Origin: a virus
Direction: 5' to 3' (one strand)
Length of the DNA stretch: 47,284 bases
Virus record (IMG/VR): IMGVR_UViG_3300044957_000305
Coordinates: 1-47,284 of that record
Below are positions 37,901 to 40,663 of this stretch, in pieces. Under the pieces are notes generated by a model, which was not told where the DNA came from, did not search any database, and was given only the letters and a program-made list of their open reading frames with translations. A program made the position numbers and the translations under genes. The first letter of the stretch is position 1, and each line of letters begins with the position of its first letter.

Positions 37901-39086
37901 TCAGTTCTTCGTATATAATCAAGATAAGTGCTCACGTGATGTTGGTTTTGTGATAGATGCTCTAGCATTTGATTTATTCTTCGGTGGTAATAAGGAAACT
38001 AGAGAAGCAGCACTACAGTATGCATACAAGGGCGGTCTAGTGATTCCTTTAGCAACTAAGGTACCAACTGTTGGTGGCTTTACAAGACTTAAGAATATTA
38101 TGGTTCCTATAGTTACAGGACAGGCTATTACACGTTCAATCGGTTTCGATGAAGATTTAGACCAAGAGACAGAAGGACCATCAAATACTGAGTTTGGTAA
38201 TGACGCACGAAATAAGGTACAGATTGTAATTGATGTACTAAATGGTAAAGGTGCTCCAGTGCTAGTTGAGCCAGATGCAATAGCTAACAAGACTGCTGAT
38301 CTGGAGTATTTGGCAATTCGTGAACTTGTTAAAGATAGTGTTTCAACTATTGCTAGCCAGACAATCAAATTCATAAATGAAACTTATGCAGGATTTGGTT
38401 ACGAACAAGATACTTGTAAGCGTGATATAGGTTTAACATTAGATGCTGTAGCTTATGACTTGATCTATGGTGGTAATAGTAGAACTAAGTTTGCTGCTGA
38501 ACAGTATTATAGTGGTGGTCGATTCCAGATTCCAGCAGATAGTAAGAGTGCTACAGTGGCTTGCTTTGTTTACTTGGATGCTCTAATTAGAAAAGTAATT
38601 AAGAATGAACCTATTGTAACATTCCAAAATTATGTAGATCAAAATAAGAGTAATCAACAAGCTACAGATAGTGAAGTGTTAAATGTTGCAAGTCTAATGG
38701 ATGCATATACTGATATTTTATCAAATGGTTATATCAGTGTACTACAACTTGATGCAACATTTAATGGTAGTGTAGATGATAATACGTTTGCTACGTTCCA
38801 CCAAGTTAGTACAATTACTACAACTGGTCACACATTGGAGTGGGTTGGAACTGGTATTGATGTAGATAGTGCTTTACCATACAACGGCGGTGTGCCAAAA
38901 CCAGAGAATCAATTGGTTAGTGAAAGAGGAGGATTTATCAACTTCACTAGTACAGATGAAAAAGGTGACTTTAGAATTGGTCCAGACTTAACAATTAAGC
39001 GTGACTCAGGTAGTATTGTAGGTAGAGCATTTAATAAGAGCTTGTTAGGAGTAATTACACCATACATCCTAGCACTCCAAGGTTAA
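19998..39086 (+). CDS. Giant tail-fibre-like protein, 6362 residues, beta-helix plus about 34 C-RD repeats
   Basis: A single uninterrupted frame of 19,089 bases. The N-terminus (IRFKRSDIPGKIPSLDSIDL, then GELAINTADGKLFTK) is a standard phage-fibre head domain. Residues about 65-300 form a pectate-lyase-like beta-helix with VLYVAKNGDDSNSGRT, RVSIVGDNLRNTTVRP and YNQGGIGIYMLNRGNTQLVS, a module conserved in marine T4-like fibres. From about residue 314 to 6170 there are 34 copies of a mostly helical unit with consensus (K/T)C-x-RD-(V/I)G-x-x-(L/I)-DA-x-x-(Y/F)D, then either YGGN-x-(E)T or (F)NSNFRS, and an AT-x-(A/S)(F/Y)-x-x-LK helix. Inserted small beta domains break the array at several points. 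The C-terminus (HTLEWVGTGIDVDSALPYNG, FTSTDEKGDFRIGPD, FNKSLLGVITPYILALQG) matches the conserved end of shorter marine fibre proteins, so the gene is complete. No enzyme site seen. Confidence 0.88.
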   Translation: MSTNIRFKRSDIPGKIPSLDSIDLGELAINTADGKLFTKQEVKAGAGVAAIQKIIEIGASEVPNVLYVAKNGDDSNSGRTLGQAFLTLKKALSISTPGTTIFLKSGEYIEDNPLRVPARVSIVGDNLRNTTVRPKNVTKDIFWVYNGAYIFCMNFKGHIAPSAAVCFPPDGSAGEIVTSPYTQAVTSITTTGTGMRVDGAVTTGLRSMVCDAFTQYNQGGIGIYMLNRGNTQLVSIFTICCDISFMCENGGFCSVNLSNSSFGNFGLVSRGASEPLYRGVVKKSAGRQITFKNLAKRPNIGDGVLFADYNQVTCNRDNGLVVDGLAFDLLYEGTTQSTFAGLRYWKKDNLITPIEQLAPTVAAIKRAQIVAKGVIAGTNGTIAGQVLPGTLSIQPGNSTAQRLAGEAFGIVAAIVENGPTSPSLIVGPDLDAAEPEYKTLRETVLDRQSQIVDQTIDFLTKNYPRLPYSKSKCMRDLSLVISAIADDMILGTNYRTIKAALSYLSSTTSLGYTIPSDQRDATREAFKFARDKIVPIIQEDATLLARVQANFTIIDETLVRGASYITDITSVGSSDDNKLSYPILQDTDLTVKNLVNNLQANKDFIKAEVNDYVKKNWPAVVAYGYNEETCKRDIGFALDAICYDILYGGNSQTLDAAKRYFNYASGLTELRSSEEVPATVDAFGRVQLLSQRVVILDPIVKQQVEVFQVFDNLIATTQTQVNRLGGLFSIFLKQLETDIVATSDFIQPNGSRTDDNNLEYAYTLLQANKAAIKTDVINYLARAFPAFNYDKVKCARDVGYIVDSVCFDLVHGGNRQSVQAGIYYYDFNEESNVLKSVLPNQIKQTVNAYKYMKEVLRDVLTCSPVPNPWQGVVPQRIDLPAATGSEVVAVSNLIDIINEILIEGPNNTEDSIQRIKQPIALTASGDINKQRAFNLLMANRQFIQAEMLAFINQNWFVISDGDTSFARVNTATELTLGTTTTGFPTVTYQPASLKAIRDAVLAAKEEIKAETIKFMANSFFDNFSFNKPKCYRDVGLILDAILSDMVFDSNYKTITAAISYLRAYSSEVLGAQKVQTIAALEAAKKITLARIVTPAAKTEISTRFDIILDILEKETGDGYTVTFPIPAKNSEEDIDHYTAVNILRDNIDFIKKEIVAYIDANFTLNEFDREKCNRDTGLIIDALGYDLMFISNFRSISAGRAYLRANAKTVQGSQKLATLGAFRHLKKLAVAIVKSNSLAVNSIQSNMDIILDILDKGESAVPKFMIPFPEKGRSIGFKRARDLVQKNREFIVDEVLTYVNTPGLELLRGTVTHQINPITNQFFTDGSFYQEVATNANLNTLVVGDLVRISGKLFGTSTIGGYANPSTYKVSVVTTGTGPGVQFQKFKLVNLDGTALVTTPGTTGKTTSMRFEVIKTGTYAVPTGFDFDKCRRDLNLILDAVFYDTTYGGTLESVIAAKSYFVGAVSQLNPSGNAEDEVAATIRAYELLRTVIKEVAEDNLWVPTVGNTTSQVRSPNGSDGSEEAAREMGTCIDFILNVLRDDSTIEVNLDTQATQPDISWVDPKARAAYDALQAVKFDTEEAVSDFVDENYVLFGYDRAKCARDVGNVIEAVRFDMMFNSNFRSIVAGRSYYRAVASTVVKDQKPATLASFQFLKGKLLEIVKAVDPDNPTADESASIQRVSRSMDIILDILENGLTAEPAFIRPEATGTGVRSQAVLTLRNNIESKRDDIEDDLIEWIDDQIENNPAYEDVEYDETACRRDVEYILDALYYDLTYGGNLETRVAAQAYYAAADDNIPLALGSDEIQLTLAAYAQLKVIIDGYTDAPVVPSNTLIDLIIDYINTGILDAQDIPDISWVNLGIRTFNTKLSEASVVSRLKQQVTDFVDLNFAYNKEKCARDVGFLIDALCYDILYGGNVETTQAATAYFDGAVTPKSTIPKQIIQTVAAYERLKDVVSNVVQLKDVLPSTNSFTAKQRLESSMDLIIDIVANGEKNTPPRPYIMPLPTVVPNVTNNASVRGYLNARNNISANREFIKAETIDHIDSQVNPPNYNKVKCERDIDLLLDAILYDLTYGGNAATRIASAAYYDASETLGTGEVVATTDAYTVMANIIESVALGELIAPTKQNRVVQVVGNSVEVETSGAHTTAKNLVLEIVVRTVDVKNSTELQTGSSFTIVALGTNVNWNAAGVGVTPAVGTVFTATGSTTTGSGGKVIRTVQAAVAPSTLWVDTTLTEINAFINAAWIAEVKNKVNLIFNPTAPGAVNQFPSINYTGALRSSCEEDIDDIILAVRFDMLFGSNFRSQVAGRAYFRAITGAQNVLATQKDASLAVFQLVKDQFADLVATAVPEQVKAGKAGNVTAAAAAAALVQNIIAFIDNDLDDPNEVEANTAWVDPDLVVLSTTLEDSKNGENGVANIPVSITTYINDRFPELDYSRDDCQEDIRSITDAVRFDMMFGGNFRTISAARAYFRAVAAKAVGVQKIATLESFRLLKEKLTDFVKTNATALDRVSASMDLLIRIVDKGPKAIPQFVVPSPSNYNGTFLHTFGYARNLIETNRDFLKNEVLKWISVNRPTLDFKEDKCLQDLDFILDAIYYDMTYGGNMETIIAGGAYYRGSRANDLSLPQRPTIDGDDVEATIAAYGYLKELIEKVAQGQDVSQLQIVIKQVGGEPGSIGGAQTAKNLAYVVRNLINNTGTYAVQAPTFVVPDISWVELELKTPNDLIELYKTSDAGSGGYLGRSSVQSKLTQWITIQQELADPIAPTASTLVQTGPLAGTTVLRVGSFTDWYKVNNNSLVVVNATQLTVGKKYKILSANGSAFTSVGAASNNIGVVFTATGASAGGTGTVHEMYTYNVDKCERDIGLVMDAVRYDMMFGTNFRTRTAAISYWRQQANNALFSGSTENSTYPQKNVSKFLFTYMKELLQTLPTTVPKAGAPSIPGISPGTARTRIGALMDLVIGMFDSSVENFAQATETLPAKPYSLPLPSGGTNNSRDLGFRAARDLIEINRDFIKAEVLSWIDDQKRENRDGFVTPFNFNRTECAEDLDLILDAVYYDMTYGGNMESYTAGLAYYSGVTSVNASLGQDEREATIRAYNYMGQLLFNVARSILNKSYQVAIEQVKGTSGSAETAKKLGELVDIVINVVKGGTKQLPPKIDPDFLSGDETLAYVRIAVQEQKFELQARIADYIDAFILQYNTEKCARDVGLILDAAMFDLVLNSNFQSITAGSVYLQKAAQVVTSTQIGPQLQAIKFIRDQVIAISQKPPLVKNEQAIGRITNLFDVMFDIIDKGVEVAPEIVNVPPQGAAFNQFAINAANSIIANKEFLKEEAVAYITANYKTYDQSRCTRDVGLIIDAVLYDLLLDTNYNSVKAGISYRRATSSLVITDQLQETLGAIDFVKKKVVDLIDDANAIASVTRSFELISSIIGGGSVPTTNIPSPGGSVYALPRPSGILVRDKAFQVAAAKLLESAEQTEIKGLVRDWILSQISDASEGSIWDGFTYTGDRQTACEEDIGFVLNAVAYDLTYGGNMETVSAGRAYYAGAANASLQEAAEIPTTLATYTYLSELVKARLEQAGVTAQVQTEAENLVLQVRNLVDSAANSVARVRLPDQSWADPLTQEISAFLVDDKPRLQDVIIDYVNNIATYTDNELQTPANYDQDKCRRDVGLVLDAVRYDLMFGTNFRTISAGRSYARSFAEVITTSQQAANRNAFVELKERVLGKKLTGVKRGANNGTFTCDDPFTIDTTPLFVGQSVRVSGVYGVGNTVTLGNYANLASQPKTYFIVDTNDRTTFTLSETVDGLPIATTGAEDAVPLGLTFEIRPSVEPLDTVITQGLLDVVTLTANNQNTPLVVGREYKIKSTGTQTVTAGGFIIGGRYKITAVNSTNFTNVGAEENTIGVEFTATGAGTGTGTATFITDYSLYGAADNTVGTVFRATQTTIATTKLTAAASDQATELTVDSTAQFPATGSFIIQGEVISYSGKEATKFTGCVRSLTNAVDLPVDAEIKSLTAGTGQVETISIRESAERLFNLFNLILETQGNVPVKQGGSGTFYNITPPSAGTGNAFTAEIKTARDNINKARQSLEDDLIDWITAEVGNENGNFGPPFSFVEASCRNDIKLILDAVTYDLTFGGNQETIVAGKAYYDGTALQDDEKLATIDSYKKLRELITTVAGADGGNTGIVQTLIDELITYIDQNSDDPIEIEADTSWVDSELYVFSDKLKAEANNVAVNTTTYINANYPGLDYNVATCQRDVKLIIEAVRWDLMFDSNFRTVTAARSYYRAQASTVIGAQKEATIDAFRVVKVTLDEFVKSDNVAQTRVAALMDIVVNTLVGGVGVLPELSLPYGATPNATDIGFLNARDRIEENRHFILEDMRSYLENSVVDGGLGLGDGTSFDGNFTTDECLRDVSLILDAVRYDLTYGGNLESVVAGRAYYAGTVLRDTPTNQAHIEATEAAYTRLATVLESVATNSSRSTLPGYSGPSQVRSNTAGSVEAAAQAKALVDTVKSYVGTNLDDDVAEIRPSTSWVDNNLALIASTMLDRKAESLPLQVTDYIDAQFPALVYNKDTCKRDIQYVVDAVRFDMMFNTNFRSWTAGKAYYRNMTSAAVVTTTQKVATLASFRYLKTLLIEIAGNNVTAVNRVKGAMNVVIDTLEQGETTRNANNPKIAAAVEVITANKDVLLANMETWLEGQGTSFTGYNLGTCLRDLGYLIDAILYDLTYGGNMESWVAGKSYYGGAVLGSNDDEHVALTKAAFTELGNKIKDLSGVDLFAVGPRVDTLIANVNALIDDESVAEVYADASWTEVGLQEVAVTVRAQTNTIKTQVTNYINTNFPTLVYNQDTCQRDVGLVIDAVRWDMLFNSNFRSITAGRSYWRSVANEGLSQVDTLGQTANQKIASIAAFTYLKDLLLAVAAGNKLAQERITNNIDIVLQILETGLSDQENPTITYPTPVRSENARKAKDILLANKAFIQDEIINYINSNFNAVFYDEEKCARDVELISTAIAYDMVQDGNFNTIRAAQGYLRANASNVLTPQQKHITILSMKYLKNLLTNYVGGNPIAKTRVKELIEIVINTINKAALSVTEIDYGTAPVPEKWDATNIAGDYTNDSVIKTIIDDVISYVETPADGYTVPNEYNQIKCKRDLQFILEGLRYDLTHGGNWASVVSARSYYVGTENQLGNNSGEVAATLRAFEYLKTQPNLLASIEGEVDVGTVNVPNIVTAEERVADLIEIIRTVIQDKNAIPAIDYPELLGSDNELEAARNVLISNVENAKAKVIRYTNDRAYFVYDPIKCERDLELILDAIHTDIVTNSNFLSIQAGRSYLRASAEDALKAAQKWAILSGLTHAKSVLSARVSTNAEMVSRIRNRLSNIIDIINDESDSNVALILTNSTTTYSAVSDRQNSAAAIQSAKATLIDDVITSVADVLTDPNDENACRRDLSYIIDALSHDVLYGGNWGVTVAAKAYWENGQLALGPIDNERVATLEALDTLKNLINALPSVNSDAEITALISRIKAVLDNADTDGFDGETDLEEANALTITAPTLTGATQAHIDANTTLVAAKDASTYDILDYINSRTYLEYDSDKCQRDIGIILDALRFDQVKNSNFKSIKAGQAYLRSYSKTVIEEQKQATIGALYFVKKQVSENLLQANVPTADINYVRSLMNIIIDILDRGETAIPEAVIPAEGTGSTATILNNKDFIKAEVRAYIEINYPELDYNKITCERDVAYILDALRYDLAVGGNSETIEAGLSYWEGNALTLGTGTTVTSTLVTAGNFVIGQKYQIATLSSGGIPVDTDFTLIGASSNTVGVVFTATGNGESNGNGQAFLVVGVEEQKLATVGAYAFLADLVKSLLDNNYSVQQQSVVKKGVYVGTPDSLSLTAKTLITNIKNIVNSENFAAAQALANNTIGIVLPGIGTSLVNTTIVAATTNLPGETTTEINKAFINSSTGLFVAGSADNVQFFVYNQDKCSRDVGFVIDALAFDLFFGGNKETREAALQYAYKGGLVIPLATKVPTVGGFTRLKNIMVPIVTGQAITRSIGFDEDLDQETEGPSNTEFGNDARNKVQIVIDVLNGKGAPVLVEPDAIANKTADLEYLAIRELVKDSVSTIASQTIKFINETYAGFGYEQDTCKRDIGLTLDAVAYDLIYGGNSRTKFAAEQYYSGGRFQIPADSKSATVACFVYLDALIRKVIKNEPIVTFQNYVDQNKSNQQATDSEVLNVASLMDAYTDILSNGYISVLQLDATFNGSVDDNTFATFHQVSTITTTGHTLEWVGTGIDVDSALPYNGGVPKPENQLVSERGGFINFTSTDEKGDFRIGPDLTIKRDSGSIVGRAFNKSLLGVITPYILALQG
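26509..26640 (+). other. Inserted FTATG domain, copy 1 in the giant gene
   Basis: Encodes SSFTIVALGTNVNWNAAG and VGTVFTATGSTTTGSGG. It is a short beta domain common in aquatic phage fibres, interrupting the spacer between C-RD repeats. Confidence 0.75.
28396..28545 (+). other. Inserted FTATG domain, copy 2 in the giant gene
   Basis: Encodes VNATQLTVGKKYKILSANGS and GVVFTATGASAGGTGTV, directly before a C-RD repeat of the FGTNFRT type. Confidence 0.78.
31540..31815 (+). other. Inserted FTATG domains, copies 3 and 3b in the giant gene
   Basis: Encodes a partial first copy (LVVGREYKIKSTGTQ) nested around a full one (GGFIIGGRYKITAVNSTNF, GVEFTATGAGTGTGTA), followed by a remnant tail (NTVGTVFRATQ). 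The arrangement looks as if one domain was inserted inside another. Confidence 0.72.
37336..37515 (+). other. Inserted FTATG domain, copy 4 in the giant gene
   Basis: Encodes TAGNFVIGQKYQIATLSSGG and GASSNTVGVVFTATGNGE. It lengthens the spacing between two C-RD units from the usual 400-490 bases to about 745. Confidence 0.78.
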
Positions 39087-39098
39087 TAGGTTGAAAAA

Positions 39099-39130
39099 GT
39101 TACTTACTTGCATATTTGCAGGTAAGTAAC
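39099..39130 (+). terminator. Long intergenic hairpin after the giant gene
   Basis: GTTACTTACTTGCA pairs with TGCAGGTAAGTAAC, a 14-bp stem with one T-G wobble and a TATT loop. No T tract follows, so it may be an mRNA-end protector or weak terminator rather than a classical intrinsic terminator. It sits between the giant gene stop (39086) and the ATG at 39155. Confidence 0.6.
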
Positions 39131-39154
39131 AAATAATAAAGAAAGGATTAATAA

Positions 39155-39493
39155 ATGGCAACAGTACCCTTAAACGCATTTAAAACCGTTACAGCAAGCG
39201 TAACAGCAAGCCCAACTAATATTTACACAACACCAGCTGGTGTAACAGGTATTATACTTGGGACACAAGTAACAAACATCACAGATAATACAAGCGCTAA
39301 TTTTACAGCTTGGCATGTTCGCGGTGTTGTAAGTAGTGAATTAGTCAATGAATTTGAAATTCCTAATAGTGATGCTATTAGCTTTGTAGCAGGAAAGTTG
39401 GTTTTAGAATCAGGTGATAGCCTTCGTTGTCAAGGAAGCAGCAACGGTGCCTTAAAAGTTACACTAAGTATTTTAGAATCAGCTAACGATTGA
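39155..39493 (+). CDS. 112-residue beta-sandwich-like virion protein, copy 2
   Basis: Same length and strand plan as the protein at 14105, though diverged: TVTASVTASPTNIYTTPAGV, then a strand GIILGTQVTNI, a central (F)TAWHVRGVVSSELV, LVLESGDSLRCQGSS and LKVTLSILESA. I recognise this small fold as a frequent companion of fibre genes in aquatic phages (N-terminal 'TPAGVTGIILG', C-terminal 'GDSL'). AAAGGA precedes the ATG by 7 bases. Its position at the start of the second fibre set mirrors copy 1 at the start of the first set, supporting cassette duplication. Function unknown, presumably a fibre-cap or decoration subunit. Confidence 0.78.
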   Translation: MATVPLNAFKTVTASVTASPTNIYTTPAGVTGIILGTQVTNITDNTSANFTAWHVRGVVSSELVNEFEIPNSDAISFVAGKLVLESGDSLRCQGSSNGALKVTLSILESAND

Positions 39494-39529
39494 TAATCAA
39501 GTAATTGATATAGCATAAGGATAGATAAA

Positions 39530-40525
39530 ATGGCAGCACAAAATAAAGTAGAGTTATTTAGTGGTCGTGTAAGGAAAGTCGCAGCCCGAGATATAATGAC
39601 CAAGGGTTTTGGCTCAGGGAATTCACGCTACGAAGTACGTACACCAGGGGAACCCGTTAAAAACGGCTTCCTAAAATTAAGTGAAGCAGAACCAAACCTA
39701 TTTGTACCTTGGAGAACAGTAGACCCTGAAACTAACATTGCTCAAGATATTGATCCAAAAACAAGGGTAAATTTTAGTAGTATTGTATACCCAATTGTAA
39801 ATGGTGTAAGTACGAGTCCTGATGCTACAGCTCCACTAAAGGCGCTATTAGTTTCAGATCAATTTGGTAACAGAAACTGGACAGATAAGATTGCTATTGA
39901 CGCTGATGATAATATGATCATCAATAGTAACTTGTTTGTAAATGGTACCACAGTGGAAGTTAATACTATACAAACAACTATTGATGACCCAATTATTACT
40001 ATTGGTGGTGATGTTCCACCTACATTTTATGATGGTGGTAAAGATCGTGGTATTGAATTTCGTTACTGGGATCCGGATGCTAATGGTGGTGAGGGTGGTC
40101 CTAAGTTAGGCTTCTTTGGTTTCAAAGCTAGTACAAAAACATTTACATTTATTCCAAGTGGTACTAATGTAAATGAAGTTTTCATTGGTGATTCAGGGGA
40201 AACACAAGGTGCTTTTGAAGTTCCAAATTTGAATACACAAAATATTTTTACACCACTAGATACTAATCTAAGAATTGTGCCAGGTGGTAGTGGCACAGTT
40301 GTTATTGAAAGTTCTATTACACAAGGAACTTGGAATGCCGATGTTATTGATGTTGGATTTGGCGGTACTGGTCGAGTTGAGTTACCAGAAGGCGGTATGC
40401 TATTTGGTAATGGAGACGGCCCAGTAGGTGTTACAAATCCAGCATTGGTTAATGGTAGTATCTTACAAAGTGATAAAGGAGGTAGACCTTATTTTAGTAA
40501 TATAGTAGATTGCGGAACATTCTAA
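39530..40525 (+). CDS. Tail fibre protein with GTWN / GGTG motif
   Basis: 331 residues behind AAGGAT. The N-terminus MAAQNKVELFSGRVRKV and the FLKLSEAEPNL segment are shared with the 704-residue protein downstream (MAAQQRVELFSGRVKKI, FLKLSEAEPDL), so the two have a common attachment domain. Residues about 140-170 (LFVNGTTVEVNTIQTTIDD) are the label-strand fibre motif also present at 12956. Near the end, QGTWNADVIDVGFGGTGRVE and (G)MLFGNGDGPVGV form the widespread fibre motif GTWN-x-x-x-I-x-x-x-x-GGTG. It ends YFSNIVDCGTF. A fibre shaft or tip subunit is inferred. Confidence 0.82.
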   Translation: MAAQNKVELFSGRVRKVAARDIMTKGFGSGNSRYEVRTPGEPVKNGFLKLSEAEPNLFVPWRTVDPETNIAQDIDPKTRVNFSSIVYPIVNGVSTSPDATAPLKALLVSDQFGNRNWTDKIAIDADDNMIINSNLFVNGTTVEVNTIQTTIDDPIITIGGDVPPTFYDGGKDRGIEFRYWDPDANGGEGGPKLGFFGFKASTKTFTFIPSGTNVNEVFIGDSGETQGAFEVPNLNTQNIFTPLDTNLRIVPGGSGTVVIESSITQGTWNADVIDVGFGGTGRVELPEGGMLFGNGDGPVGVTNPALVNGSILQSDKGGRPYFSNIVDCGTF

Positions 40526-40534
40526 CCAAAATTG

Positions 40535-40542
40535 GCTAAATA
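40535..40542 (+). promoter_or_regulatory. Weak late promoter-like octamer GCTAAATA with adjacent hairpin
   Basis: Two mismatches to TATAAATA. It is followed by AGTCT-CTAA-AGACT (40542-40555). The strong promoter at 12486 is followed by the similar AGTC-AAAAA-GACT, so the two leaders begin alike. Tentative. Confidence 0.25.
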
Positions 40543-40600
40543 GTCTCTAAAGACTTTATAAGTTAAAATGAGATGCGATCAATTATCTATTAATCTGAGC

Positions 40601-40632
40601 AAAAAAGGGGTCTGTATAAGGCCCTTTTTTAT
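40601..40632 (+). terminator. Intrinsic terminator in the 138-base gap
   Basis: AAAAAAGGG (40601-40609) pairs with CCCTTTTTT (40622-40630), a nine-pair stem with a 12-base loop that ends in a T run. It ends the transcript of the 39155-40525 genes. The next gene then has an AAAGGAGG ribosome site at 40644-40651. Confidence 0.88.
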
Positions 40633-40663
40633 ATGTATTACAGAAAGGAGGCATAGGTTTTAA

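Larger units (their letters stand above)
20930..38560 (+). repeat. Array of about 34 coding repeats (C-RD units) in the giant gene
   Basis: Counted by the conserved Cys-x-(Arg/Glu/Gln)-Asp tetrad, from CNRDNGLVVDG (about 20938) to CKRDIGLTLDA (about 38415). Where no domain is inserted, spacing of the Cys codons is about 404-497 bases (for example 33220, 33717, 34121, 34536, 34988, 35432, 35890, 36320, 36775, 37183). The copies are diverged in DNA. About 17 are the YGGN type and 16 the NSNF type, plus the degenerate first unit. Confidence 0.88.

Noticed and set aside
20243-38374. Many - strand open frames of 60-151 residues inside the giant gene
   Set aside because: Short, scattered, without ribosome sites, and antisense to a frame with clear protein repeats.
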